Positions 31,394 through 39,558 are shown, numbered from the stretch's first letter. The stretch: 49,793 nucleotides of DNA from an uncultured Emergencia sp. (GCA_937997955.1 CALLDR010000158.1:1-49793); one strand, 5' to 3'. Program-made: numbers and translations. Notes: a model not told the origin generated them from the letters alone.

Positions 31394-31446
31394 GCAGAGT
31401 TGCAGGTCAGAGGTTACAGGGCAGGGTTGCAGGCCAGGGTTACAGG
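31394..31446. repeat. Direct repeat of a 27-bp unit
   Basis: GCAGAGTTGCAGGTCAGAGG plus TTACAGG (31394-31420) is followed at once by GCAGGGTTGCAGGCCAGGGT plus TACAGG (31421-31446). The stretch lies between GlpP and the Rpn leader. No gene is seen in 31270-31514. Confidence 0.7.
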
Positions 31447-31514
31447 TTGCGTCCCATCAGCTTTTCCGCCCTTTTCTCCGCTTTTATAAAAAATATCTTC
31501 TTTTAACAAAAAAG

Positions 31515-31651
31515 TTGGCACTTACCTGGGAATCTGTGGTACAATATTATGATAGAAGGCGAGATAGGCTTTAACGCGGAAACGCGTTTCAGGTATCCCG
31601 CCTTTTTAATTCCATAACACTTTATTTAAGAACGACGAATTCCGTCGTTCT
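31515..31651 (+). promoter_or_regulatory. Promoter and two-hairpin leader of the Rpn nuclease gene
   Basis: TACAAT (31540-31545) is preceded by TGG, with TTGGCA (31515-31520) 19 bases upstream. The predicted RNA has GGCGAGATA (31558-31566) pairing with TATCCCGCC (31594-31602) before TTTTT, with an inner AACGCG-GAAA-CGCGTT tetraloop hairpin. A second hairpin, AGAACGACG-aattc-CGTCGTTCT (31629-31651), is followed by CTTTGTTTTT. Both resemble terminators and stand before the gene, suggesting attenuation. Confidence 0.65.
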
Positions 31652-31677
31652 CTTTGTTTTTGAGAAGGAGAAAACAA

Positions 31678-32640
31678 ATGGCAAAGAAGAATAAAAAATC
31701 TAAAAAAGTATCAAAGAATGATACTGTAAAAAAGGAATTCCAGCGCAAAGCCAATGTCCAGTACCAGGACTCCCTGTTTCGAACGCTCTTTTCCAAAAAG
31801 GAAAACGCCATTGAATTGTATAACGCCCTGGAAGGCACCGACTACGGCCCCGATACGAACATCGACATCAATACCTTGGAAGAAGTGTTCTTCCATGACC
31901 GGCGCAATGACCTCAGCTTCGTCATCGATACGCACTATGTGGTCATGGCGGAGCAGCAGTCAACAAAATCCATGAACATGCCGCTCAGGCTCCTGGGCTA
32001 TGCGGCTCGGACCCTGGAAAAAATGGTACCCGACACCGCCATCTACAGTTCCCGCCTCTACCAATTTCCGATTCCAGAGTTCTACGTCCTCTATACCGGC
32101 GAAGAAAACTGGGACGCCCGCATCCTGCGGCTGTCCGACGGCTTTCTGCGCAAAGACGCGAACCAGGAAATTCCCGAAAATTCTATGGAACTGGTGGTCA
32201 AAATCATCAACGTGAGTTATAATAAACACAACGAGATTATCAGGCGCAGTAAAACGCTGGAAGGCTACAGCCGCCTGATCTACTACATCAAGGAGTACCG
32301 GAAAAACGGTATGGGCAGGGAAGAAGCCGTGGATGCGGCCATTACCCGCTGTATAAGCGAAGGCTTTCTCACGGAGTTCCTGCGAAACAGGAAGGAGGTC
32401 TCTAAAATGATTCTGGGAAATAACATCACCATGGAGGAGTACGGTCAGATACTGGCAGAAGATGCAAGACTTGATGGCATTGAAATCGGCAAAAAAGAGG
32501 GCGGCATCACGACTTTAATTCAGGATAATCTGGAAGAGGGCTTTTCCAAAGAAAGAATCCTTTCAAAGCTGATCAGACGTTTTAATCTCACAGAGGAAGA
32601 TGCCGAAAAATTCTACAATCAGGTGACACAAACTCTGTAG
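31678..32640 (+). CDS. Rpn/PD-(D/E)XK nuclease-family putative transposase
   Basis: The 320-residue protein belongs to the Rpn recombination-promoting nuclease group. A basic N terminus (MAKKNKKSKKVSK) precedes the nuclease core at about 25-160, with DSLFRTLFSKKENAIELYNAL, FFHDRRNDLSFVID and VVMAEQQSTKSMNMPLRLLGYAARTLE (catalytic D, E and QxxT-like motif). A helical C-terminal region with LIYYIKEYRKNGM follows. It is an accessory gene, common as a mobile-element passenger, but no terminal repeats are visible. AGAAGGAGAAAACAA precedes the ATG. Its promoter resembles that of the Tad-like operon. Confidence 0.9.
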   Translation: MAKKNKKSKKVSKNDTVKKEFQRKANVQYQDSLFRTLFSKKENAIELYNALEGTDYGPDTNIDINTLEEVFFHDRRNDLSFVIDTHYVVMAEQQSTKSMNMPLRLLGYAARTLEKMVPDTAIYSSRLYQFPIPEFYVLYTGEENWDARILRLSDGFLRKDANQEIPENSMELVVKIINVSYNKHNEIIRRSKTLEGYSRLIYYIKEYRKNGMGREEAVDAAITRCISEGFLTEFLRNRKEVSKMILGNNITMEEYGQILAEDARLDGIEIGKKEGGITTLIQDNLEEGFSKERILSKLIRRFNLTEEDAEKFYNQVTQTL

Positions 32641-32703
32641 AATTGATTTCGATACAGGGACGCAGACTGTAAAATCCTGAACAAAAATATCTCAACGAAT
32701 ACC

Positions 32704-32752
32704 AAGGGCTGCCGCGTTAACGGAAAATAACCGTTAGCGCGGCAGCCCTTTT
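32704..32752 (+). terminator. Strong terminator after the Rpn gene
   Basis: AAGGGCTGCCGCGTTAACGG (32704-32723) pairs with CCGTTAGCGCGGCAGCCCTT (32731-32750) apart from one mismatch, followed by TTTT. Confidence 0.93.
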
Positions 32753-32775
32753 GCTCTGTCCTGAATCCCTTCCCC

Positions 32776-34410
32776 TCATTCCTTCCACAGCTCATAATGA
32801 GCCAGCGTCTCCATCGTATAGCAGTCATCTAGTTCCTGCAGCACGAAGCGGTTATCCTGGTCGAACCGGTCGATCCAGCCCTCCCTGCTGTACCCCGGAA
32901 AGGCCGCGCCCATGTAGCCGTAGGAATCCGTATACCCCACATATTTCCAGCTGTAATCCCCTTTGACGATCCATCTTTTATCGTCATTGGTCCTGTTGAT
33001 CCTGACGATACGCGGATCCTTCCAGGCTGTGATCAGAAATGTCCTGTCGCGGGTCCGCAGCCAGCTTCCCCCGCCGGCAATCCCCTTGCCGCCTTCCTGG
33101 CTGGACATCTCCTCCGCCAGCTGTTCCAGCAGAAGCAGACTGATGTCCTTTCGCGATTTTCCTCTGACCTCGGACTTATCGATCCTGGCTGTATACGGAC
33201 ACTGGGACGGTGACATATAGCGCTGGGAAGACGTTCCGGCATTTTGAAGCTCCTCCAGCGGTCCTTCATCGATCTCTATACAGGGAAGTCCCTTGTCCAC
33301 ATAGGTCCCGTCCGCGCCCTTTTCCAGCAGCATATAGCGTGTTACCGAGAGGGAAAAGCCGTCCCAGTATTCATTGTCCTTTCGATCGCAGGGATACGCC
33401 ACATCATAAATACATTTAAAGTTATAGGCTTTGTCCCCTCGATACTTCACTTCATCACAGACGGTGAAATCCCTGACGAAGAATGCGTTGCTGTCCGCGG
33501 CGCGCTGAAGATCTCCGGCCCCATAACCGGCCTCGGTCTCTTCCTTCCACTCCGCCGCCAGCACTTCCTCGGCCCCTCTGACGATTTCAGCCTCCGACTC
33601 CCACTGCTGCGCCTGCTTTTCATATTCCGCCTTCTCCCGGGCGATGGCCTCCTCGCTGTCGCCCTTTCCCGACGAGATCAAAGGGATCTCCTCAGTTCTG
33701 TCCTCGCCGCCAGTGGCGATCTCCAGCAGATTGAGAAAATAGTCCTCCGACACGTTCTCCGCCTCCAAATAAACGCTGACGCCGTCCGCTTCAGCTGCCG
33801 CTATATCGGCTGTATAACAGGCACGTCCCGGGTCCTCACAGTCTCCGCTGCTTTTGACCGCCCACAAGACGACGCCGTTTACCTTGGATTTCGTAAGCTT
33901 CATATCGATGACCATCTGAGAATACGGCTTTTCCTCGCCCAAGGGGCGTTCTCCCCTGTACTGGATCAGCTTAACGTATCCCCGGTCCTGCTGTCTGCCT
34001 GTGTTCTGAGAGACAGCGGCCCTTCCATCAGGGTAGACTGGCGTTTCCCAGTTCCAGACCTCGTCGTGAAGCTGATCCATCTCATGGTTCTCATCTAAGG
34101 TATACCGATATCCATGGGCGGTATTCTCCGCGTTTTCCGGCAAAGGCGCTTTGACCCCCAGCCCTTGGCCGTCCGGTTCCATCTGCCGGTACGCCTCTTC
34201 ATCAACCTCGTTATATGGCTCCATCTGCAGCATTCCGCTGGCCGTCGGCCGGTTGAAGATCACCTGGTCACCGCCCTTTGTCACCGCCTGAGACGGCCAT
34301 TCCGGCAGGTTGCGCGCCATTACGGCGGCCACCAGAAGTCCCGCAAAGATGAGCAGTCCCATATACGCCAGCAGCTTCCGCTTCATCACTGGCTCCAGCT
34401 TTCGTCTCAT
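32776..34410 (-). CDS. Large membrane-anchored surface protein of the sigma operon
   Basis: This 544-residue product has one N-terminal helix (LLAYMGLLIFAGLLVAAVMA, about 11-30) and a long extracytoplasmic domain. Its parts include KGGDQVIFNRPTASGMLQMEPYN, a basic/acidic helical stretch (EEAIAREKAEYEKQAQQWESEAEIVRGAEEVLAAEWKEE, about 250-295) and a C-terminal Trp/Tyr-rich region. I do not recognise the family. It is the last gene of a four-gene ECF sigma unit, so it is likely an envelope or stress-sensing effector. ATG at 34410 chosen over an in-frame GTG whose ribosome site is too close. Confidence 0.75.
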   Translation of the reverse strand: MRRKLEPVMKRKLLAYMGLLIFAGLLVAAVMARNLPEWPSQAVTKGGDQVIFNRPTASGMLQMEPYNEVDEEAYRQMEPDGQGLGVKAPLPENAENTAHGYRYTLDENHEMDQLHDEVWNWETPVYPDGRAAVSQNTGRQQDRGYVKLIQYRGERPLGEEKPYSQMVIDMKLTKSKVNGVVLWAVKSSGDCEDPGRACYTADIAAAEADGVSVYLEAENVSEDYFLNLLEIATGGEDRTEEIPLISSGKGDSEEAIAREKAEYEKQAQQWESEAEIVRGAEEVLAAEWKEETEAGYGAGDLQRAADSNAFFVRDFTVCDEVKYRGDKAYNFKCIYDVAYPCDRKDNEYWDGFSLSVTRYMLLEKGADGTYVDKGLPCIEIDEGPLEELQNAGTSSQRYMSPSQCPYTARIDKSEVRGKSRKDISLLLLEQLAEEMSSQEGGKGIAGGGSWLRTRDRTFLITAWKDPRIVRINRTNDDKRWIVKGDYSWKYVGYTDSYGYMGAAFPGYSREGWIDRFDQDNRFVLQELDDCYTMETLAHYELWKE

Positions 34411-34443
34411 CTTCTGTCTCACCTCTCCTTCTCCGCCGCGGCT

Positions 34444-34722
34444 TTACCACATGAGGACCATCAAAAGCCATCGAAAGGCTACGATGGCCGCCAGGCCGGT
34501 GCTGACAAAAACCTGCATTCTGGACTGCTCGCTGAGCCGCTTTCCCAGCAGCAGCACGATGACCAGCAGAAGGGCGCTGACCCCCGCCATCGCTCCTATA
34601 ACCTGATTTTGCTGTGTCATGTCCCACGACGTCTTCGGCACGAAAAATATCACCGCCAGGATCAGCGCCCCGTTGTACACCGCAACGGCCGCCGCGAAGA
34701 TCCTGTAACCAATCGCTTTCAT
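34444..34722 (-). CDS. Small three-helix membrane protein
   Basis: The 92-residue product MKAIGYRIFAAAVAVYNGALILAVIFF...VIGAMAGVSALLLVIVLLLGKRLSEQSRMQVFVSTGLAAIVAFRWLLMVLMW has three hydrophobic helices. Its start is 4 bases beyond the anti-sigma stop, so it belongs to the sigma operon. Function unknown; it may modulate the anti-sigma factor or help anchor the large surface protein. Confidence 0.75.
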   Translation of the reverse strand: MKAIGYRIFAAAVAVYNGALILAVIFFVPKTSWDMTQQNQVIGAMAGVSALLLVIVLLLGKRLSEQSRMQVFVSTGLAAIVAFRWLLMVLMW

Positions 34723-34726
34723 CTCA

Positions 34727-35521
34727 TTACCTCTCTTTCTTCAATACAACGCCTTCAGCCAGTTTTACGGCCTCCCCCGGCGGCATCTGCCCTGACAGGT
34801 CCAACGTGTACTCTCCGATCTGCCACATGAGCACGCACTCACCGCCGCCGTGAAACAGATATCCGCTGTAGCCTTTGATGGAAACCGTTTCCTTCTCCAT
34901 GCCCTCGTCGTCCAGAGACGCGTTGTAATCCTCATTCCGCTGTACAGTAAAGTAGAGATATTCGTCCGCGTCGTTGACATAGCTGATCTCCTTTGCCGTG
35001 TCAGTGACAGTTTCATCGATGAGCCGGTAGCCGTCAGGCACATAGCCCAGGGCGAAGGCCGGCAGCTCTCCGCCGCTGCCCAGCCCCAGATACGTCAGCA
35101 CCGTGCGGCCGTCCCTTTCCTCCTGGAAGAAGTTGAACGTATTTTCCTTTGATCCTTCAGACACCGCGATCATTCCCTGGATCAAAACCAGGACGGCCAC
35201 CAAAGCGAAGACCCGCTTAACCGTCCGCCCCCTGCCGCCGCGTCTCCGGCGATCTCCGGCCCCCGCCTCGGAAGGAGCCGGCGTCATCTGCTCCGGCCGC
35301 GGCAGCGGTATCTCCGGCAGCGTCTTTTCTGACAGTGCCATCTCCAACGTCGGCGGCTGCGGCTGCGGTATCTCCGGCGCCGGTGCGAACAGAGGCGGAT
35401 CGTCCGACAGATCGTCCTCAAGGCCGTCCAGATAAGCATCTTGGCTCCGGCACAGCTCCTTTGCGTAAGCCGCCATCAAGACCTCGGCCAGCTGCTCTGT
35501 ATCCTGCGTCTTATCGATCAT
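34727..35521 (-). CDS. DUF4367-type transmembrane anti-sigma factor
   Basis: The 264-residue protein has a cytoplasmic, acidic/proline-rich N terminus (DDLSDDPPLFAPAPEIPQPQPP; about 1-95) ending in an RRRRGGRGR stretch. One membrane helix at about 103-120 (VFALVAVLVLIQGMIAV) is followed by an extracytoplasmic DUF4367 domain (about 130-264: ALGYVPDGYRLIDETVTD, GEYTLDLSGQMPPGEAVKLAEGVVL). It starts inside the last codons of the sigma gene with an 11-base overlap, so stoichiometry is coupled. The released sigma would be freed by a signal outside the cell. Confidence 0.87.
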   Translation of the reverse strand: MIDKTQDTEQLAEVLMAAYAKELCRSQDAYLDGLEDDLSDDPPLFAPAPEIPQPQPPTLEMALSEKTLPEIPLPRPEQMTPAPSEAGAGDRRRRGGRGRTVKRVFALVAVLVLIQGMIAVSEGSKENTFNFFQEERDGRTVLTYLGLGSGGELPAFALGYVPDGYRLIDETVTDTAKEISYVNDADEYLYFTVQRNEDYNASLDDEGMEKETVSIKGYSGYLFHGGGECVLMWQIGEYTLDLSGQMPPGEAVKLAEGVVLKKER

Positions 35522-36050
35522 CTTCCGCCACCTCCTTTTCCAACAAAATCACCTGCAGCTTTTTTACCGCCCGTTCCAGCCGCTTGCGCACGGCCGTCTC
35601 ACTCTTTCCCACAGCCAGCGCCACTTCACTGTGGCTGAACCCCAGACCGATCTTCAGGCGAATGATATCGCGGTCCACGCTGTCCAGGGATTCGATCAGC
35701 TGCCCCATCTCCACGCTGAAGCCGTACCGGTCTTCAAAGGTCTGCAGATCCACCCGGTCCATGGTCATTTCCCGCATGACAAAGGGGTCCGTGGGCCGTT
35801 CCCTGTCCTGCCGCTTCTGACGGTACAGATTCAGGGCCGTATTCTTTACCGCCGCGCACAGATATCCGCGAAACTGCTCCGGCGGAAGCTGCGCTTTCTC
35901 CGGGTGCTTTGAAATGATCTCCCACAGCGCCGTCTGCATCACGTCCTCCGCCTCGTCCCAGTCCTTCAGGATCTCCCAGGCCAGCTTCCGCATCAGCCTG
36001 CCGTATCTTTTCAGTATTTCCTCTGCGGCTTCATTCCGCTCATCTATCAT
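35511..36050 (-). CDS. ECF-type RNA polymerase sigma factor
   Basis: 179 residues. Region 2 (about 10-80) contains LKRYGRLMRKLAWEILKDWDEAEDVMQTALWEIISKH and CAAVKNTALNLYRQKR. Region 4 (about 120-175) has RDIIRLKIGLGFSHSEVALAVGKSETAVRKRLERAVKKLQ, the helix-turn-helix for the -35 element. The group with DUF4367 partners directs local stress promoters. ATG at 36050 follows GAGAAGGGCAGT. Its own promoter (36094-36122) is of the sigma-A type. Confidence 0.9.
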   Translation of the reverse strand: MIDERNEAAEEILKRYGRLMRKLAWEILKDWDEAEDVMQTALWEIISKHPEKAQLPPEQFRGYLCAAVKNTALNLYRQKRQDRERPTDPFVMREMTMDRVDLQTFEDRYGFSVEMGQLIESLDSVDRDIIRLKIGLGFSHSEVALAVGKSETAVRKRLERAVKKLQVILLEKEVAEDDR

Positions 36051-36093
36051 ACTGCCCTTCTCCTCATAAGTCCAAGATAACCTATATATTTTC

Positions 36094-36122
36094 ATTATAT
36101 CATATTCGCGCCGCTTCATCAA
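36094..36122 (-). promoter_or_regulatory. Promoter of the ECF sigma operon
   Basis: On the minus strand TTGATG (plus 36117-36122), 17 bases and TATAAT (plus 36094-36099). There is no ECF-like -35, so the operon is driven at least in part by the housekeeping sigma factor. Confidence 0.78.
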
Positions 36123-36200
36123 CTCCGCTGCCTCAACTCGTCTGTCTTAGCCTTCTGTCTATAGAACAACGCCAGGCGCCGTTTTGTGACACGGATTCGC

Positions 36201-36245
36201 AAAAAAAACGCAGCCGCGACCTGTTGTGCCAGATCGATGGCTGCG
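36201..36245 (-). terminator. Terminator after the PHP gene
   Basis: AAAAAAAACGCAGCC (36201-36215) pairs with GGCTGCG (36239-36245). On the minus strand the T run follows. A short open frame here is fully explained by this hairpin. Confidence 0.8.
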
Positions 36246-36307
36246 CAAAGCGCTTCAGCGTATTTAAAAGTATCTGTATCTATGGCTGCGTTTACAGCTG
36301 TCCGCAT

Positions 36308-37087
36308 TTACAGCTGCTTGTCCCCGTGAAAGTCGGAACCCTGGGTAATGTGCAGATGATACTTGCCCGCCAGGACCACCAGCTTCAGGCTGTCCTCCTC
36401 CGCAGCCGACGGGTGGTAGCACTCCAGACCGCCGAGACCGTGCTTCTTCAGGTCCCCGACGATCCGCTCCAGCGCCTTCCAGAACTCCTCCGAGTCCCGC
36501 GGCGGCAGACCCCTGGTCTTCATCGGATGAGCCAGCACCGCGATGCCGCCGGCCCCCTTTGTCAGATCGATGGCTTCATAGGACGAGATCATCTCCCGCT
36601 TCACATGTCCCAGCACGTCCCACAGCTCCGGCACCTCATACCCCTTGGCCGCCAGGGCCCGGGCAAAGTTGGGCTTGCCCACGTAATCCTGCCCCGGCCG
36701 CTGCAGCAGGTCCTCCCACGTCAGGTCGTAACCCAGGCTGTTCAGGTGCGCCAGCAGCTTCTCGTTGCGGGCTTTCCGCTGCGCTCTGATGGAACAAAGG
36801 GCGTCCGTCAGGGCTTTGTCGGCCGTGTCGATGTGGTATCCCAGGATATGCAGCTCCAGCTCTCTGCCGTCCAGGTCGTAATCCGTGCCGAACTCGATGC
36901 CCGGAATCACCTTGATCTGCAGCGCTTCGCCGGCGATCTCCGCCTCCATGATCCCGTCCACGCCGTCGTGGTCGGTGATGGCGATCACGTCGTACTGGTT
37001 CTCCTTGTACATTCTCACCACGTCCGTCGGCTTCATGGTGCCGTCAGAATACCACGTATGAATGTGATAGTCCGATTTAAGCTTCAT
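36308..37087 (-). CDS. PHP-domain phosphoesterase (TrpH/3',5'-nucleoside bisphosphatase type)
   Basis: The 259-residue metal-dependent enzyme begins YHIHTWYSDGTMKPTDVV (first His-x-His motif) and ITDHDGVDGIMEA. GTDYDLDGRELELHILGYHID and WEDLLQRPGQDYVGKPNFARAL follow, and a late metal-binding histidine comes in LGGLECYHPSA and QGSDFHG. Such enzymes are thought to dephosphorylate 3',5'-nucleoside bisphosphates or short oligonucleotides. The gene overlaps the end of the DJ-1 gene by 11 bases, so the two are coupled. Confidence 0.93.
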   Translation of the reverse strand: MKLKSDYHIHTWYSDGTMKPTDVVRMYKENQYDVIAITDHDGVDGIMEAEIAGEALQIKVIPGIEFGTDYDLDGRELELHILGYHIDTADKALTDALCSIRAQRKARNEKLLAHLNSLGYDLTWEDLLQRPGQDYVGKPNFARALAAKGYEVPELWDVLGHVKREMISSYEAIDLTKGAGGIAVLAHPMKTRGLPPRDSEEFWKALERIVGDLKKHGLGGLECYHPSAAEEDSLKLVVLAGKYHLHITQGSDFHGDKQL

Positions 37088-37634
37088 GATATCCCCCGTA
37101 GAGCAGGCCTGACGCTACAGCGGACGCGGCTTCGCGTCCCTTCAGATATTCGATGATCGCCAGGGCGAAGTCCATGGCGGTGCCAGGTCCCTTGGAGGTG
37201 ATCACGTTGCCGCTGACCACCACATTTCCCTCTCCATGCTCGGCGCCCAGCAGTTCTTCCTCCATGCCGGTATAGATGGTCGCCTTGTGGCCGCCAAGGA
37301 TCCCCGCCTTTGCCAGAACCATCGGCGCCGCGCAGATAGCCGCCACCGGCTTGCCTGCCTGATAAAATTTCTTCAGCTCTTCGTTCAGCACTCTGTGATT
37401 GCACAGATTCGTGGTCCCCGGCATGCCGCCCGGCAGGACCAGCATGGCGCATCTGCCGTAATCGCCCTGGTCAAAGAGGATATCAGCCTCCACACCGATG
37501 CCGTGAGCCCCGTATACCAGACGGTCTTCCATGACGGAAACAGTCTTGACCTGCAGCTCCGCTCTTCTGAGCAGGTCCACCACGGTCAGAGCCTCGATTT
37601 CTTCAAAGCCATTGGCTAAAAATAGATATACCAT
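37077..37634 (-). CDS. DJ-1/PfpI-family protein
   Basis: The 185-residue protein has the flavodoxin-like fold of the DJ-1/ThiJ/PfpI family. The nucleophilic cysteine C101 sits in VAAICAAPMVL, and a glutamate lies in NGFEEIEAL near residue 12. LPGGMPGTTNL, and SGNVITSKGPGTAMDFALAIIEYL complete it. Homologues act as glyoxalase III/deglycases or stress chaperones; here the role is undefined. GGGGAGAAAAGA precedes the ATG. Confidence 0.94.
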   Translation of the reverse strand: MVYLFLANGFEEIEALTVVDLLRRAELQVKTVSVMEDRLVYGAHGIGVEADILFDQGDYGRCAMLVLPGGMPGTTNLCNHRVLNEELKKFYQAGKPVAAICAAPMVLAKAGILGGHKATIYTGMEEELLGAEHGEGNVVVSGNVITSKGPGTAMDFALAIIEYLKGREAASAVASGLLYGGYHEA

Positions 37635-37655
37635 TCTTTTCTCCCCTCTATCATT

Positions 37656-38321
37656 CTAGTAAAAAATTCTGGACGGTTTTGTCAGCAGGTGATTGACATA
37701 GCATATAACCGCCAGCATAGCCGCGCCGAAAATAGACGCAAAGATTACATATGTCTTAAAAAACGGATCCCCCAGCACCGTGACCAGGGTCGTGCTCTCC
37801 TCCGGCAGTTCTATGCCGATCAGATGGGCGTACAGCCAGAGGCGGTACCCTTTGATGTGCCAGCAGACGCCGTGGGCGATGAGCAGGACCAGGGCGAGAG
37901 CCAGCCCCACCCTGCTTCGGTTTCGGAGCGCGTCACGAAATCCGCTGCGGTAAAGGTAAATGTAGATCGCCAAAGTGATAGCCAGAAGCAGAACCCCCGC
38001 CGCCAGCTCAATATTAAGAATGCGTTTCGCCTTTTGCATGACCTGCTGCTCCGCCTCGTCAAAGATCGGATCCTGATACGTGCCGTTTTTCTCGTAAACC
38101 TGGAACGCCTCTCCGCTGAAAGACGACCAGTAGGACGCGATGCCGTCAGCCATCTGGCTGCCCGTCACATAGTACGGTATCTCGTCGATGACCTGGCTGT
38201 CATTGTAGTGATACGTATAGATGGCCGGCACCCTTAATACTAAGTTGGAACTCAATATGAAAATCATCAAAGGCAAAGTAATCGTCAAAACGATGGAACA
38301 AAAATAGTTGAACTTATGCAT
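37656..38321 (-). CDS. TIGR01906/DUF1461 integral membrane protein
   Basis: The 221-residue protein has four membrane helices. The first is near residues 8-30 (FCSIVLTITLPLMIFILSSNLV), followed by an extracytoplasmic segment (YVTGSQMADGIASYW). Others lie at about 105-125, 138-155 and 190-212. Proteins of this shape in Bacillota have no known function. The stop is 21 bases before the DJ-1 start. Confidence 0.85.
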   Translation of the reverse strand: MHKFNYFCSIVLTITLPLMIFILSSNLVLRVPAIYTYHYNDSQVIDEIPYYVTGSQMADGIASYWSSFSGEAFQVYEKNGTYQDPIFDEAEQQVMQKAKRILNIELAAGVLLLAITLAIYIYLYRSGFRDALRNRSRVGLALALVLLIAHGVCWHIKGYRLWLYAHLIGIELPEESTTLVTVLGDPFFKTYVIFASIFGAAMLAVICYVNHLLTKPSRIFY

Positions 38322-38348
38322 AACTTACTCCTATTCCGAAAGAAAACC

Positions 38349-38372
38349 GGGATAGACCGGACGGCCTATCCC
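38349..38372 (-). terminator. Terminator of the pduL transcript
   Basis: On the minus strand GGGATAG (plus 38366-38372) pairs with CTATCCC (plus 38349-38355), then GGTTTTCTTTC, just after the stop. Confidence 0.78.
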
Positions 38373-38391
38373 ATCTCTACAAGCTATGTAA

Positions 38392-38964
38392 CTACTTTAT
38401 GATCTCACATACCGCATCTGGTCCGCATCCTGCCGCGTTGCCTTCGTCTGTATCCAGATGTACTTCCTTCTCGTGCTTCGCACCAGCTCTTACCAGTACG
38501 TTGTCGAAGATCAGTCCTCTCTCGCCGCCGATCTTGATGCTGACCCAATCGCCGTCCTTTACGCCTGCTTCCGCGGCCTGGGCGTCGTTTAAGTGAACGT
38601 GTCTCAGCGCAGCGATTACGCCGTGATCCAGTTCAACCTCGCCGCAAGGGCCTACCAGCTTGCAGCCCGGCGTGCCTTCCAGCTTTCCGGACTCTCTGAC
38701 CGGAGCCTTGATGCCGATGGTTCTCGCGTCGGTCAGCGCCAGCTCTACCTGAGTTTCCTTGCGTACCGGTCCCAGCACTCTGATACCGGAAAGGGTCTTC
38801 TTAGGACCTACGATATCTACCTTTTCTTCAGCGGCAAACTGTCCCGGCTGTACCAGAGGCTTTGTCGGAGTCAGCTCATGGCCTTTTCCGAACAAAATGT
38901 CCAGGTGCTCCTGGCTCAGATGCACATGCTTGTTGGACAAGCCGATTTTTACTTCATAACCCAT
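38392..38964 (-). CDS. pduL: Phosphate propanoyltransferase (PduL-type phosphotransacylase)
   Basis: The 190-residue enzyme swaps CoA for phosphate on acetyl- or propionyl-CoA, feeding acetate kinase and ATP formation. Zinc is bound by histidines in NKHVHLS (near 13-17) and in ALRHVHLND near 130, with two repeated PduL domains (about 1-95 and 95-190). No microcompartment shell or diol dehydratase genes are near, so it probably serves as a general phosphotransacetylase. ATG at 38964 follows AAAGGAGATATATAGTT. Confidence 0.93.
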   Translation of the reverse strand: MGYEVKIGLSNKHVHLSQEHLDILFGKGHELTPTKPLVQPGQFAAEEKVDIVGPKKTLSGIRVLGPVRKETQVELALTDARTIGIKAPVRESGKLEGTPGCKLVGPCGEVELDHGVIAALRHVHLNDAQAAEAGVKDGDWVSIKIGGERGLIFDNVLVRAGAKHEKEVHLDTDEGNAAGCGPDAVCEIIK

Positions 38965-39022
38965 AACTATATATCTCCTTTGCATAAAAATTATAAACGT
39001 CTTTTATATGATTTATGATCTC

Positions 39023-39553
39023 TTACCCTTCCAGATAGCTGATATACGGAAGGTTTCTGTATTTCTGGTCAAAATCCAGGCCGTAGCCGATGACAAACAG
39101 GTCTTCTACAGTAAAGCCTATGTAATCGCCGGCCACGTCCGCCGTCCTGCGGGACGGTTTGTCCAGCAGCGTGCAGATCTTCAGCGATTTAGGCCCCTGT
39201 GACAGGAAGTAGTCCTTCAGATACTTCAGAGTATTTCCCGTGTCGATGATATCCTCGATGATGATCACATTCTTTCCCGCGATGTCTATCTCGATGTCCT
39301 TCTTGATCTTTACCTTGCCAGAGCTGACCGTACCGCTGCCGTAGCTGGAGGCGGCGATAAAGTCGATCTGGGTATCCAGCGTGATGCTCTTCATGATGTC
39401 AGCCATAAACATGACCGCGCCCTTTAAGGTGCCGATGAGGACGACCTCTTCGCCCGCGTAATCCCTGGAGATCTCAGCTCCCAGCTCCTGGGCCCGCTGC
39501 CAGATCTGTTCCTGGGTCAGCAGTACCTTGCCTACTACTTCATGACTTGCCAT
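39023..39553 (-). CDS. hpt: Hypoxanthine phosphoribosyltransferase
   Basis: The 176-residue salvage enzyme converts hypoxanthine or guanine plus PRPP to IMP or GMP. The PRPP motif is VIIIEDIIDTGNTLKYL; the flexible loop has ASSYGSGTVSSGKVKI; and KPSRRTADVAGDYIGF contacts the base. It stands in a run of housekeeping genes just 5 bases downstream of the DUF1232 gene. AATAAGGAGTAGTATTT precedes the ATG. Confidence 0.95.
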   Translation of the reverse strand: MASHEVVGKVLLTQEQIWQRAQELGAEISRDYAGEEVVLIGTLKGAVMFMADIMKSITLDTQIDFIAASSYGSGTVSSGKVKIKKDIEIDIAGKNVIIIEDIIDTGNTLKYLKDYFLSQGPKSLKICTLLDKPSRRTADVAGDYIGFTVEDLFVIGYGLDFDQKYRNLPYISYLEG

Positions 39554-39558
39554 AAATA

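Noticed and set aside
31515..31536. TTGGCAC block as a sigma-54 promoter
   Set aside because: The -24 GG is not followed at the proper distance by a -12 GC in either copy, and sigma-A type -10 elements are present.
31678..32640. Complete insertion sequence around the Rpn gene
   Set aside because: No terminal inverted repeats or target duplications can be found. The flanks are a leader and a terminator.
36119..36307. 62-residue open frame between the sigma and PHP genes
   Set aside because: Most of it is the PHP terminator hairpin. It has no ribosome site and an unlikely composition.
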